NCBI GenBank assembly: GCA_039818825.1
Contig: JBCBTD010000016.1
Coordinates: 1 to 64,000 of the forward strand
Reading direction: 5' to 3'
Origin: JBCBTD01 sp039818825
GTDB taxonomy: Bacteria; Pseudomonadota; Alphaproteobacteria; Geminicoccales; Geminicoccaceae
DNA: 64,000 nt
Made by a program: the position numbers and the translations under genes. The notes under the pieces were generated by a model that saw nothing but the letters and a program-made list of their open reading frames with translations, made no database searches and had not been told where the DNA came from. Positions 8,728 to 18,017 of the stretch are shown here, piece after piece (the stretch's first letter is position 1; each line of letters starts with the position of its first letter).

Positions 8728-9786
8728 TCATCCCGCGACTACGGTGCGCAATCCTCGTATCGCCCGCTCGATCCCTTCGTCGTCCACGTCCAGGTGCGTG
8801 CACGCCCTGAGCGTTTGCGCGTCCGTTGGGTTGATACGGACGCCGTGGTCGAGGAGGGCCTTGCTCAACTCCGCGGCCGGGCGGCCGGTGGCCGTCGTGT
8901 CGATGAAGACGAGGTTGGTCTCGACCGGGCCGTTCAGGAGGGCGAGGCCGTTCATGGCTTGGATGGCATCGGCGAGGTGCTTCGCGCGGGCGTGGTCGTC
9001 GGCGAGGCGGTCGACGTGGTGGGCCAGCGAAAAACGGGCGGCGGCGGCGATGATGCCGGCTTGGCGCATGGCGCCGCCGAGCTGCTGCTTGAGGCGCCAG
9101 GCCTCGTGGATCGTGTCTTTGGCGCCGGCGAGGCAGGCGCCGACCGGGGCGCCGAGGCCCTTCGAGAAATCGAGCCAGACGGTGTCGCAAAGGCGGCCGT
9201 AGTCGGCCATGGGCCGGCCCATGGCGACGGCGGCGTTGGCAAGCCGGGCGCCGTCCATGTGGACCTTCAAGCCACGGGCACGGGCGGTCTCGGCGACCTC
9301 GGCGACGGCCTCGACCGACCAGGGCACGCCGCCGCCCATGTTGGTGGTGTTCTCGAGCGTGACGAGGCTCGTCCTGGGGTTGTGGCGGTAGTCGGGGCGG
9401 ATCGCCGCCTCGAGCTGGGCGGCTGTGAAGGTGCCGCGTTCGCCCTGAACGTTGCGGAACTGGATACCCGCATTGGCGGCCGGGCCGCCGCTCTCGAAGT
9501 GGATCGGGTGGGTGGTGGCCTCGACCACGACCTCGTCGCCGGGGCGGGTGTGCAATCGAAAGGCGATCTGGTTGGCCATGGTGCCGGAGGGCAGGAAGAC
9601 GGCGGCCTCGTGGCCGAGACGGTCGGCCACCTCCTCGCAGAGCGCGTTGACCGTCGGGTCCTCGAAGGCCTGCTCGTCGCCGACCTCGGCCTCGGCCATC
9701 GCCCGGCGCATGGCGGGGGTGGGGCGCGACTTGGTATCGCTGGCGAGATCGACGAGGGACATGGACTGATCCAGGCGGTGGCGCAT
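8728..9786 (-). CDS. ltaE: low-specificity L-threonine aldolase
   Basis: A 352-aa PLP fold-type I enzyme that splits threonine or allo-threonine to glycine and acetaldehyde. Features are the N-terminal LASDTKSRPTPAM, GDEQAFEDPTVN, the aldolase motif FLPSGTMANQIA, LENTTNMGGG, the aspartate in HMDGARLANA and the PLP lysine in LDFSKGLGAPVG. The ATG at 9762 (MSLVDLASDT) is an alternative start that would match family N termini better; neither has a strong Shine-Dalgarno. The gene is monocistronic between convergent and divergent neighbours. Confidence 0.92.
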   Translation of the reverse strand: MRHRLDQSMSLVDLASDTKSRPTPAMRRAMAEAEVGDEQAFEDPTVNALCEEVADRLGHEAAVFLPSGTMANQIAFRLHTRPGDEVVVEATTHPIHFESGGPAANAGIQFRNVQGERGTFTAAQLEAAIRPDYRHNPRTSLVTLENTTNMGGGVPWSVEAVAEVAETARARGLKVHMDGARLANAAVAMGRPMADYGRLCDTVWLDFSKGLGAPVGACLAGAKDTIHEAWRLKQQLGGAMRQAGIIAAAARFSLAHHVDRLADDHARAKHLADAIQAMNGLALLNGPVETNLVFIDTTATGRPAAELSKALLDHGVRINPTDAQTLRACTHLDVDDEGIERAIRGLRTVVAG

Positions 9787-9896
9787 CGGGACGCCCGTGA
9801 TCCTGCGCGTCTCGTCCCTGATGACAAGGGCCAGGGTGCCAGGGTGCCCTGCGGCTGCTAGGGAAGGACGAGGACAACGACGGGTGCGGCAGGACC

Positions 9897-10382
9897 ATGA
9901 GCTGGGGCGACTACGGGATGCTGTTCGTCTTCATCGCGCTGTGCACGGTGGCCGCCTCCAGCGGCGCCATGTTCAAGCCGGACGCCTGGTACCAAGCGCT
10001 GAAGAAGCCTTGGTGGAACCCGCCGAACTGGGTGTTCCCCGTCGTCTGGACGCCGCTCTACGCGATGATCGCCGTCGCCGGCTGGTTCGTCTGGTTGGAG
10101 GCCGGCTTCGCCGGTGCCGCTCTGCCGCTGACCTTCTACGTCCTGCAGCTGATCCTGAACGCGCTCTGGTCGGCCTTGTTCTTCGGCGCCAAGCGGATCG
10201 ACTGGGCACTCACCGAAGTCGGCCTGTTGTGGCTGGCGATCGCCACCTGCGTCGTCACCTTCTGGCCCATCAGCCAGGCGGCGGCGCTGTTGATGCTGCC
10301 CTATCTCCTGTGGGTGACCATCGCCGCATACCTGAACTACACGGTGCTCAAGTTGAACCCCTCCGCAGCGCAGGCGGCCTGA
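9897..10382 (+). CDS. tspO: TspO/MBR (tryptophan-rich sensory) membrane protein
   Basis: A 161-aa integral membrane protein with five predicted helices. Hallmarks are KKPWWNPPNWVFPVVWTPLY near residues 36-55, the conserved LNALWSALFF, and the C-terminal PYLLWVTIAAYLNYTVLKLN. TspO proteins bind porphyrins and heme intermediates in the cytoplasmic or outer membrane and modulate tetrapyrrole-linked responses; in alphaproteobacteria they influence oxygen-dependent gene control. It starts 110 bp from the divergent ltaE gene. The family is certain; the ligand is not visible. Confidence 0.95.
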   Translation: MSWGDYGMLFVFIALCTVAASSGAMFKPDAWYQALKKPWWNPPNWVFPVVWTPLYAMIAVAGWFVWLEAGFAGAALPLTFYVLQLILNALWSALFFGAKRIDWALTEVGLLWLAIATCVVTFWPISQAAALLMLPYLLWVTIAAYLNYTVLKLNPSAAQAA

Positions 10383-10587
10383 ACCAGGTACGCGCCCGGC
10401 ACGGCCAGATGCGCGATCGATGACACTTCTGGTCTTGGAAGCCGCAGCCGACTAAGCTTGGGGTAGCGTTCGCCAAGAAGAGGACGGGGCTTGGCAGCAC
10501 CCGCCGACGTCGCAGGCTGTTCATCATCGGTGCCGCCCGGCGACGGCTCCTTCCGTGTTCGGCGATGCGGCTCACGGACCAGGCTCG

Positions 10588-11868
10588 ATGCCGCCTGAGC
10601 GTCTGAACAGACCCCTCCTCTCGATGAACTTCTTTGCCGGCGACGTCACCGCGGGGTTCGGCCCGTATCTCGCGATCTACCTGCTTGCCCAGCTGCACTG
10701 GCAAGCTGGTGCGATCGGTTTCGCGCTGGCGCTCGGCTCGATCGTGACGGTCCTCTTGCAGACACCGGCCGGCGCGCTGATCGACTGGACCGACCGCAAG
10801 CGCGGCCTGCTCGTCCTCTGCGCCGGCATCGTCGGTGTCGCGGCCATCCTGATCGTCGTCGCGGATTGGACGCCCGCCGTCTTCGCGGCGCAGACCATGA
10901 TGGGCGCATCGCTGGCGTTTTTGGGCCCGCTGATCGCAGCATTGACCCTCGGGATCGTCGGCCGCGACCTGTTCACGCGCCAGACCGGCGCGAACCAGGC
11001 CTGGAACCATGCCGGCAACGTCGCCGCCGCGGCCGTCGCCGCTGGCCTCGCCATGGCTGGATACGTCACCGGTGTCTTCGTGCTCATCGCCGTGATGGCG
11101 TTCGGCATGATCGTCTCGGTGTGCTTCATCAAGGCGTCGGAGATCGACTACGAGGCGGCGCGCGGCGGGGTGGCACAGCACGTCGCCGGACAGGAGAAGC
11201 CGAGCGGCTTCGCCACGATCCTGGCCGACCGCCGGCTCGTGATCTTCGCCTTGTCCATCTTCCTCTTCCACTTCGCCAACGCGGCGATGCTGCCGCTGGT
11301 CAGCCAGAAACTGGCGCTTGGCGGCGATGGCCGCACCGGCATCGCCTTCACCTCGGCCTGCATCATTGCCGCTCAGTTCATCATGATCGGCATGGCGATG
11401 CTGTGCGGACGGACCGCCGATCGTTGGGGCCGCAAGCCGCTGTTCGTGCTGGCGTTCGCGATCTTGCCGATCCGCGCGGTTCTCTACACGTTGACGGACG
11501 AACCCGTGTTGCTGGTCGCGATCCAGGCGCTGGACGGGGTCGCCAACGGGATCTTCGCCATCATCTTCTTGTTGGTGGTCTCGGACGTCACCGAGGGAAC
11601 GGGCCGTTTCAACATCGCCCAGGGGGCGCTGGCGACCCTGGTCGGGATCGGCGCGTCGTCGAGCAACCTGCTTGCCGAGGAAATCGTCCAGTACGCGGGC
11701 TACGATGCCGCCTTCTACGTCCTGGCCGTCGTGGCCGTGGCCGGCTTCGTCTTCTTCGTCAGCATGATGCCCGAGACGGCCGCCCACGCGATCGGTGGCG
11801 ACGCCGAGGGTCGTGGGACCGCGGCGCGCGGCCGAGATGCGGTCGACGAGCGGGACGGCGCCGCGTGA
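10588..11868 (+). CDS. major facilitator superfamily transporter
   Basis: A 426-aa multi-helix carrier with about 12 hydrophobic segments. An MFS-A-like signature lies in GALIDWTDRKRGLL (loop 2-3) and a repeat of it in CGRTADRWGRKPLF (loop 8-9), the internal duplication typical of MFS. The N-terminal LLSMNFFAGDVTAGFGPYLAIYL resembles bacterial carriers of unknown substrate. The ATG at 10588 is preferred; a GTG at 10555 would add 11 residues. The last 30 residues are polar and low-complexity (arginine, glycine, aspartate). The preceding 205 bp hold no clear promoter. Confidence 0.85.
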   Translation: MPPERLNRPLLSMNFFAGDVTAGFGPYLAIYLLAQLHWQAGAIGFALALGSIVTVLLQTPAGALIDWTDRKRGLLVLCAGIVGVAAILIVVADWTPAVFAAQTMMGASLAFLGPLIAALTLGIVGRDLFTRQTGANQAWNHAGNVAAAAVAAGLAMAGYVTGVFVLIAVMAFGMIVSVCFIKASEIDYEAARGGVAQHVAGQEKPSGFATILADRRLVIFALSIFLFHFANAAMLPLVSQKLALGGDGRTGIAFTSACIIAAQFIMIGMAMLCGRTADRWGRKPLFVLAFAILPIRAVLYTLTDEPVLLVAIQALDGVANGIFAIIFLLVVSDVTEGTGRFNIAQGALATLVGIGASSSNLLAEEIVQYAGYDAAFYVLAVVAVAGFVFFVSMMPETAAHAIGGDAEGRGTAARGRDAVDERDGAA

Positions 11869-11908
11869 GACGTGCCCCGGGCCGGCCGACGACGGCCGGG
11901 CACGAACG

Positions 11909-13165
11909 ATGACCGTGAGCCTCGCCGTGTCGCTCGGAATCTTCGGCCTGATCGCCATTCGTGAGTGGCTGCCGCTCTGGCTCAAGATCTGGCACATCAT
12001 GCTCGCCGGCGCGGTCGTCATGCTCGCCACGCGACAGATCAGCCCGAGCGCGGCGCTCGCGGCGATCGACTGGAACATCATCGCCTATCTGTTCGGCGCC
12101 TTCTCGATCGGCTCGGCGCTCTATCTGAACGGTGTTTCCCACAAGATCGCCGACCGGTTCGCGAGCTTTGCCTCGGCCCGGGCATCCCTGACCGCATTCG
12201 TCTTCGGGTTTGCGTTGCTGGCCGCGATCCTGACGAACGATGCGGCAGCGATCATCGGCACGCCGATCGCGCTCGTGCTGGCCGTGCGGGCGGGTGTCGA
12301 TCCGAGGACCTTCCTCATCGCGCTGTGCGTCGCCGTGACGATCGGGAGCATGGCGACCCCCATCGGTAATCCGCAGAACCTGCTGATCGCCACCAGCGGA
12401 CACCTGCCGGCTCCCCTTTTGACGTTCCTGCTTTGGTTGGCGTTCCCGACGATCCTCTGCCTCGGGTTGGCTGCCTGGCTGCTCGCCCGGACCATCCGCT
12501 CTGGCGGCGTCGCGATGGCTGGCGTTTGGGACGCGGTCGACCAAGAAGACGGCCGCCTTTGGCCATCGCTGCTCGCCGTCGGCCTGCTCGTCGTTCTCGT
12601 GCTGGCGGACAGCGTCGTTGCGACCGTCGAGGCCGGGATCGAAATCCCACTGGGGCTCACCTCGTGCCTCGCCGCAACCCCCATCTATCTGTTCGGACCC
12701 AAACGCCGGCAAACCTTCCGGCAACTCGACTGGTCGACCCTGGTCTTCTTCGTCGCCATGTTCATCGTCACGACCGCGCTGCTCGAATCTGGCTCGCTGC
12801 AGCACCTCCTTGGCGATCTTCATCAGCAAATGACGGAGCCGATCGTCACGGCAGGCATTGCCTTCTTCGGCAGTCACGTCTTCTCGAACGTGCCACTCGT
12901 CGACATGTACTTGAAGATACTGGAATCGTTCTCCACCGCGAACCTCATGATGCTGGCAGCGGCATCGACGCTCGCTGGCAACGTCTTCATCATCAGCGCT
13001 GCGAGCAACGTGATCGTGGTACAGCAGGCCGAGAGCCTCGGCGCGCCGTCGATCACGTTCACCGAGTTCACCAAGGCCGTGCTGCTGATCGGTGTGGTCT
13101 CCACGATCATCAGCGTTGGTTGGGTCTACGTCATGATGTTCTTGCTCGGACGGCCAGCGGGCTAA
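11909..13165 (+). CDS. ArsB/SLC13-type ion permease
   Basis: A 418-aa membrane transporter of the ion-transporter superfamily (ArsB, NhaD, citrate/dicarboxylate carriers). The two diagnostic hairpin motifs are ILTNDAAAIIGTPIAL and MATPIGNPQNLLIA; the second half repeats them as FSNVPLVDMYL and NVFIISAASNVIVVQQAE. The ATG at 11909 gives a membrane helix directly (MTVSLAVSLGIFGL); the frame is open further upstream over the MFS tail. It follows the MFS gene by 40 bp and may be co-transcribed. Arsenite efflux is possible, but no arsR or arsC is nearby, so a carboxylate or sodium role is equally likely. Confidence 0.85.
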   Translation: MTVSLAVSLGIFGLIAIREWLPLWLKIWHIMLAGAVVMLATRQISPSAALAAIDWNIIAYLFGAFSIGSALYLNGVSHKIADRFASFASARASLTAFVFGFALLAAILTNDAAAIIGTPIALVLAVRAGVDPRTFLIALCVAVTIGSMATPIGNPQNLLIATSGHLPAPLLTFLLWLAFPTILCLGLAAWLLARTIRSGGVAMAGVWDAVDQEDGRLWPSLLAVGLLVVLVLADSVVATVEAGIEIPLGLTSCLAATPIYLFGPKRRQTFRQLDWSTLVFFVAMFIVTTALLESGSLQHLLGDLHQQMTEPIVTAGIAFFGSHVFSNVPLVDMYLKILESFSTANLMMLAAASTLAGNVFIISAASNVIVVQQAESLGAPSITFTEFTKAVLLIGVVSTIISVGWVYVMMFLLGRPAG

Positions 13166-13329
13166 GCCAGGCACGCAACATTACTCGCAACGAAGCGGCG
13201 CGATGCAGGCTGCCTGTCCGAGGCCGGGGTGGGGCAACGAGCGCCGTTCTGGATGGGCAACCGTTGCCGCGCCCTCCCGGCTGGCCTACCGAAGGGCGGT
13301 ACGCAGGCGATCGACCAGGGAGGCGGCCC

Positions 13330-14946
13330 GTGGACCATGGCGACCGGTTCGAGCGGGGTCTCGCCCGCAACCCCGCCAATCATCAGCCGCTCAGCCCGCT
13401 GAGCTTCCTCGATTGGGCGGCTGGCACCTATCCCGAGAAGGTCGGGGTGATCGACGGCGAGCGTAGCTTCACCTACGGCCAGTTCGCCGAGCGCTGCCGC
13501 CGGCTGGCCGGTGCTTTGGCGGCAACGAGCGTGCGCCCTGGCGACGTCGTTTCGGTGCTGGCGCCCAACAGCTCGGCGTTGCTGGAAGCGCATTATGGCG
13601 TGCCGCTCGCCGGTGCCGTGCTCAACGCGCTGAACACCCGCCTCGAACCCGGGACGATCGCCTACGTGCTGGAGCACGCGGCGAGCCGGCTGATGATCGC
13701 GGACACAGAGCTGGCGCCGCTGGCCGAGGCAGCTCTGGCGTCGCTGGACGACCCACCACCCCTGGTCGTCGCCGGTGGCCCCGACGATGCCTACGAAGCG
13801 TTCCTGGAAGCGGCCGAGGAACGGGCGATCACGTTGCCCGACGAGGAATGGCAGGCGCTCTCGCTCTGCTACACGTCGGGCACCACCGGCCGGCCGAAGG
13901 GCGCTGTCTATCACCACCGCGGCGCCTGCCTCAACGCGCTGGGCAACGCCTTGGTGTTCGGATTGCAGCCGGACTCGGTCTATCTTTGGACCTTGCCGAT
14001 GTTCCACTGCAACGGCTGGACCTACACCTGGGCGGTCACGGCAGTGGGTGGCACCCACGTCTGCCTGCGCAAGGTCGAGCCGAAGGCGGTGTTCGAGGCG
14101 ATCGGCCGCCATCGCGTGACCCATCTTTGCGGTGCGCCGATCGTGCTCAACATGTTGGCGCACAGCCCGGATCGCCCGAAGCAGCCGTTCGGCCATCGGG
14201 TACGGATCGCCACCGGCGGCGCCGCACCACCCAGCAGCGTGATCGGCGCCATGGAACCGATGGGCTTCGAGGTCCTGCATCTCTATGGCCTGACGGAGAC
14301 CTTCGGCCCGTCGACGGTGGCGAGCCCGCAGTCGCACTGGCCGAACCTGGACATCGACGCGCGGGCGGCCGCGATGGCGCGGCAAGGCGTGCGCTATCCG
14401 ACGATGGCCGAGATGCGGATCGGCGATCCCGAGAGCTGCGCGCCGGTGCCGGCAGACGGCGCATCCTTGGGCGAGGTGCTGTTCCGCGGCAACACGGTGA
14501 TGAAGGGCTATCTCGGCGATGGTGGTGCCACGGACGCGGCCTTCGCCGGTGGGTGGTATCATTCCGGCGACCTCGCGGTGCTGCACCCGGACGGCTACAT
14601 GGAGGTCAAGGACCGCGCCAAGGACGTCATCATCAGCGGCGGCGAGAACGTCTCGTCGTTGGAGGTGGAGGACGTCCTCTATCGCCACCCGGCGGTGCTG
14701 GAGGCGGCGGTGGTGGCACGCCCGGACGACACCTGGGGCGAGACGGTCTGCGCGTTCGTCACGCTCCAGAGCGAAGGCGGCGCCACCGCGGCCGAGCTCG
14801 TCGCCTACTGCCGCGATCACCTCGCCGGCTACAAGGTCCCGCGCACGGTGGTGTTCGGCGAGCTGCCGAAAACGTCGACCGGCAAAATCCAGAAATTCGA
14901 GCTCAGGAACCGGGCGCGGTCACTGGAACCGCCACCTGAAGCGTAG
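13330..14946 (+). CDS. acyl-CoA synthetase (AMP-dependent, DmdB-like class)
   Basis: A 538-aa adenylate-forming ligase. The P-loop is LCYTSGTTGRPKGAVYHH, followed by LPMFHCNGWTYTW, the motif LYGLTETFGP, WYHSGDLAV, DRAKDVIISGGENVSSLEVE and the catalytic lysine in LPKTSTGKIQKF. The GACLNALGN and FHCNGWTYTWAV segments are typical of medium-chain/3-methylmercaptopropionyl-CoA ligases. The GTG at 13330 is chosen because AGGGAGG precedes it; the very long open frame upstream is a shadow of the permease gene. Its last 44 bp overlap the convergent motE gene. The substrate is not determined by sequence alone. Confidence 0.88.
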   Translation: MDHGDRFERGLARNPANHQPLSPLSFLDWAAGTYPEKVGVIDGERSFTYGQFAERCRRLAGALAATSVRPGDVVSVLAPNSSALLEAHYGVPLAGAVLNALNTRLEPGTIAYVLEHAASRLMIADTELAPLAEAALASLDDPPPLVVAGGPDDAYEAFLEAAEERAITLPDEEWQALSLCYTSGTTGRPKGAVYHHRGACLNALGNALVFGLQPDSVYLWTLPMFHCNGWTYTWAVTAVGGTHVCLRKVEPKAVFEAIGRHRVTHLCGAPIVLNMLAHSPDRPKQPFGHRVRIATGGAAPPSSVIGAMEPMGFEVLHLYGLTETFGPSTVASPQSHWPNLDIDARAAAMARQGVRYPTMAEMRIGDPESCAPVPADGASLGEVLFRGNTVMKGYLGDGGATDAAFAGGWYHSGDLAVLHPDGYMEVKDRAKDVIISGGENVSSLEVEDVLYRHPAVLEAAVVARPDDTWGETVCAFVTLQSEGGATAAELVAYCRDHLAGYKVPRTVVFGELPKTSTGKIQKFELRNRARSLEPPPEA

Positions 14947-15673
14947 CCTCGTCCGCACGGGCACGGGCCAGCTCGGCGGTGAGCCGGCGAGCGACGCGCG
15001 GCTCCATCGCCGCCAAGATCGGCGCCAGCTTGGCTTCCTTCATGCGCAGGGTGAGCGGTACCAACACGTCGAAGGCGAGCGCGTCGAAGATCGCCGCGGC
15101 GCTCTTCGGCCGCATTTTCTCGTAGAGCTTCACCAGCCCGACCAGCCGTTCCTCGTCCGCCGCTTGGAGCTCGGCGAGCTGGGCCTCGACCTCGGCGCTC
15201 AGGGCTTCGAGCCGTTCGATGTGCTCGCGCAGCCGTGCCTCGGCAACGCCCAGTGCCGTCTGCCGCACCGCCATGGCTTCCTGCTGGCGGGCAAGCTCAC
15301 GGCGCTCCTCTAGGAAGGGTTCCGCCTCCAACGGTGCGCCCGCCAGGTCCAGCGGGCCGGCCGCGGGCGAGATCAACGCATCGAGATCGGTCGGCGCCGG
15401 CGGTGCTTCTGCGGTCGCGGCCGCTCTCGTCTCATCCGGCCCGACCGCGGGGGCGAGCGCCGCGAGGCTGGTCTCCAGGTCCGGCTCGGCCGTCGCTGCC
15501 GGGTCCAACCAGGCCGCGGCCCAGCCGATCGTGCTCTGGCCACCAGCGAACACCGGCCAAGGGCCGGCCCCGTCGACCGCCTTGACGACGAGCAACGCAG
15601 CGAGACCGATCATCGCCAACGGCACCGGCGATGGCCACGTTCGCTGCGGTGCGCTGATCTCTGCCGCTCTCAC
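14903..15673 (-). CDS. motE: MotE-family flagellar protein
   Basis: A 256-aa protein with one N-terminal membrane helix (residues about 15-35), a proline/alanine-rich linker, a coiled coil (about 120-185, rich in E, R, Q, L) and a C-terminal MgtE-N-like domain (EKMRPKSAAAIFDALAF, ILAAMEPRVARRLTAEL). This matches MotE/FlbB-type proteins, periplasmic chaperones or stator-associated factors of flagellar motors. It is the last gene of the minus-strand flagellar unit fliL-fliM-DUF6468-motE, overlapping its neighbour by 4 nt. The 3' end overlaps the convergent acyl-CoA synthetase by 44 bp. Confidence 0.85.
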   Translation of the reverse strand: MRAAEISAPQRTWPSPVPLAMIGLAALLVVKAVDGAGPWPVFAGGQSTIGWAAAWLDPAATAEPDLETSLAALAPAVGPDETRAAATAEAPPAPTDLDALISPAAGPLDLAGAPLEAEPFLEERRELARQQEAMAVRQTALGVAEARLREHIERLEALSAEVEAQLAELQAADEERLVGLVKLYEKMRPKSAAAIFDALAFDVLVPLTLRMKEAKLAPILAAMEPRVARRLTAELARARADEATLQVAVPVTAPGS

Positions 15674-16071
15674 GACTTGCCGCCAGCGACGGAGCGCAGC
15701 AAGGCGGCGAGACCGCCCTTCGGGTCGATGGCTTCTGGCCGAGCGTTCGCCGCCGCGTCGGGCCGCTTGTCGGTAGTCTTGGCGGATGCCGTCCTGGTGG
15801 TACCGGCAGCGGCCAAGAGCTGCTCCGACGTGCGCGGCCGCACCTGGTGAACATCAGGCTCTGCCGCCTCGTGCCCCGGGGATTGCGCCTGCTTGAGGCG
15901 GCGGATCGCCAACTCGGCACGCTCGACGGTGAGGTCGAGCGCCGTGACGAAAGCCTGCAGCCGATCGCGCTCGGCGCGGAACGCTCGCAGGCGGCGCTGG
16001 ACCAGGGCCAAATGGACGATCGTCACCGCCAGCAGGATGCAGATGGCGAGGTCGAAGCCGTGCTCGATCAT
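15670..16071 (-). CDS. DUF6468 flagellar-region membrane protein
   Basis: A 133-aa protein with a single N-terminal membrane helix (FDLAICILLAVTIVHLALV), a basic coiled-coil-like stretch (about 25-65) and a variable hydrophilic tail ending GGLAALLRSVAGG. This architecture and its position between fliM and motE match the alphaproteobacterial DUF6468 family. The start ATG overlaps the end of fliM by 4 nt and its end overlaps motE by 4 nt, so it is translationally coupled on both sides. The molecular function is unknown; a flagellar assembly or motor role is inferred from context only. Confidence 0.8.
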   Translation of the reverse strand: MIEHGFDLAICILLAVTIVHLALVQRRLRAFRAERDRLQAFVTALDLTVERAELAIRRLKQAQSPGHEAAEPDVHQVRPRTSEQLLAAAGTTRTASAKTTDKRPDAAANARPEAIDPKGGLAALLRSVAGGKS

Positions 16072-17240
16072 TCTTCACTGTCCTCGTCGCGGTGGCGGTG
16101 CTCGATGCGGATCGCCAAATTGTCTCCGGCGCGGCCGATCCGACCGACGAACATCGGGACTTGGCCACAGCGCAGATCGACGGGCGACTCGGCGGTGGCG
16201 TTGAGGTTGAGGACGGAGCCGACCTGTAGGTTCAAGACGTCGCCCAGGGACAGGGTCTGCTCGTCGAGCACGGCTTGCAGGTGGACGTCGGTGAGCATGA
16301 TCTCGCGGGCGAGGTGGTGTTCCCAGATCGAATCTCGACCGAAGCGCTCGCCCATGAACATCTGCAGCAGCAGATCGCGGGCGGGCTCCAAGGTGGCGTA
16401 AGGCAGCAAGACCTCGAGACAGCCGCCGCGGTCCTCCATCTCGATCCGCAGCTTGAACACCACCGCCGCGTTGCCTGGCCGCGCGATCGCGGCGAATCGC
16501 GGGTTGGTCTCCAAGCGATCGAAGTCGAACTGCACCTGAGTGATGGGGGCGAAGGCCGCGCTGAAGTCCTGCAACAACAGCTCGACCAAACGGGTGACGA
16601 GATTGCCTTCGATGGTGGTGTAGGGGCGGCCCTCGACGCGCATCGCCGCCGTGCCGCGGCGGCCGCCCAGCAGCACGTCGACGATGGAGTAGATCATCGC
16701 GCTGTCGACCGTCACCAGCCCGTAATTGTCCCACTCGACCGCACGGAACACACCGATCATCGCCGGCAAGGGGACCGAGTTCAGGTAGTCGCCGAAGCGG
16801 AGCGAAGTGATGTTCTCGATGCCGACGTCGACGTTCTCGGAGGTGAAGTTGCGCAAGCTGGTGGTGAGGATGCGAACCAGGCGGTCGAAGACCACCTCCA
16901 ACATGGGCAGCCGCTCGTAGGCCACGCTGTTGTTGTTCAACAGCGCGAGCAGGCCGTCCTGGAGATCAGGCGAGCCCTGATCGCTGACGCCGAGCAGGCT
17001 GTCGATCTCGTCCTGGTTCAGGACACGGCCGGTATTGCCGCCGCCGTCGGCGAGATCGCCATCGGCCGCGTCGTCGTCGCTGCCCATCGATGCCGCCCAA
17101 CTCGCGGCGAGCGCGTCGTCATCCTCTTCCGCGTCGCCGGCTTCTTCGGTCGCCGCGGCCCAACTGGCAGCCAAGGCGTCGTCGTCGATCGCCTCCTCCG
17201 CGGGTGCCGTCGGGTCGATGTCGTCGGGAGATGCGGTCAT
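16068..17240 (-). CDS. fliM: flagellar motor switch protein FliM
   Basis: A 390-aa C-ring switch protein that binds phospho-CheY and sets rotation direction. The CheY-binding motif LNQDEIDSLL is at residues 74-83 rather than at the extreme N terminus, because about 70 acidic residues precede it. Those contain DDDALAASWAA twice (19-29 and 40-50). The middle domain holds LEVVFDRLVRILTTSLRNF and GDYLNSVPLP; the C terminus resembles FliN/SpoA (GDVLNLQVGSVLNL, VPMFVGRIGRAGDNLAIRI). GAGGAACG precedes the ATG. It lies 22 bp downstream of fliL. Identification is certain. Confidence 0.96.
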   Translation of the reverse strand: MTASPDDIDPTAPAEEAIDDDALAASWAAATEEAGDAEEDDDALAASWAASMGSDDDAADGDLADGGGNTGRVLNQDEIDSLLGVSDQGSPDLQDGLLALLNNNSVAYERLPMLEVVFDRLVRILTTSLRNFTSENVDVGIENITSLRFGDYLNSVPLPAMIGVFRAVEWDNYGLVTVDSAMIYSIVDVLLGGRRGTAAMRVEGRPYTTIEGNLVTRLVELLLQDFSAAFAPITQVQFDFDRLETNPRFAAIARPGNAAVVFKLRIEMEDRGGCLEVLLPYATLEPARDLLLQMFMGERFGRDSIWEHHLAREIMLTDVHLQAVLDEQTLSLGDVLNLQVGSVLNLNATAESPVDLRCGQVPMFVGRIGRAGDNLAIRIEHRHRDEDSEE

Positions 17241-17262
17241 GGAGATCGTTCCTCGGCCAGCG

Positions 17263-17853
17263 CTACTGCACCAGCATCTCTTTGAAGAGCACGTCTTCGA
17301 CCCGGTCAGGCTGGATGGCCTGCTGGATGCGGACGTGCAGCTCCTGCTTCAGGCGAAACATCGAGCCGGCACCCTGAAGGTCTTCCGGGCGCAAGGTGCG
17401 CAGGTACATCTGGAAGCTGTCGACGATCCGTGGGCTGAGCTGGGCGATCCGATCGGCGGTGTGCGCTTCGGCCACCTCGACCGCGAGGCTGAGCTTCAGA
17501 AACCGCGGGCGGCTCTGTTCGACCGTCAGATTGACGAGGAGCTGTGGCAGATCGACGAACGTCGGCTGGCCGGCAGCCACGCCATCGTCGTCGCCATGAC
17601 CGTCGCCGTGGCCGGCACTACCGCCGCCGCCATGGTCGTCGTCGCTCGCCGCTCCGTGGTCGTCACCGCCATGATCCGTCTCGGCGGCTTCGCTGTGGCT
17701 TTCGCCGCCGCCGAACACGCCCAGCGCGAACGCCGCACCGACGCCGCCGCCGACCAGCAGCACCAGCGCCAGGCCAGCGAAAATCAGCAACTTCAGTTTG
17801 CTCTTCGGCTTCGCTGCCGGCGCGTCTTCCGCTTCCTTGGCGTCGTCGGCCAT
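17263..17853 (-). CDS. fliL: flagellar basal body-associated protein FliL
   Basis: A 196-aa single-pass inner-membrane protein that supports stator function at the basal body. The membrane helix is at about residues 21-48 (KLLIFAGLALVLLVGGG). A periplasmic linker that is unusually rich in His, Asp and Gly (about 55-90) follows, then the FliL domain with FVDLPQLLVNLT, RFLKLSLAVEV and the C-terminal PDRVEDVLFKEMLVQ. It is the first gene of fliL-fliM-DUF6468-motE. The 216-bp gap to divergent flgF holds a sigma-54-type promoter facing flgF; no clear one faces fliL. The His-rich linker could bind metal, which is speculative. Confidence 0.93.
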   Translation of the reverse strand: MADDAKEAEDAPAAKPKSKLKLLIFAGLALVLLVGGGVGAAFALGVFGGGESHSEAAETDHGGDDHGAASDDDHGGGGSAGHGDGHGDDDGVAAGQPTFVDLPQLLVNLTVEQSRPRFLKLSLAVEVAEAHTADRIAQLSPRIVDSFQMYLRTLRPEDLQGAGSMFRLKQELHVRIQQAIQPDRVEDVLFKEMLVQ

Positions 17854-18017
17854 GTCGAACCTGCCTCATCGGACGTGTCTACTGAGGCGGAGCTTGCGTC
17901 GCGAAGGTAAAGGAAGCCTTGCCAACGTGGTCGAGTCTGCCGGGGCCGGCAGAAGCTGCCACCGGCGTTTACCATGTCTGGCCACGCCAAGGCTCGACAT
18001 TGGCGGCGTACAGCGCT

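Noticed and set aside
10348..12081. 577-aa minus-strand ORF across the MFS and permease genes
   Set aside because: Charged low-complexity shadow translation; both plus-strand genes encode clear membrane proteins.
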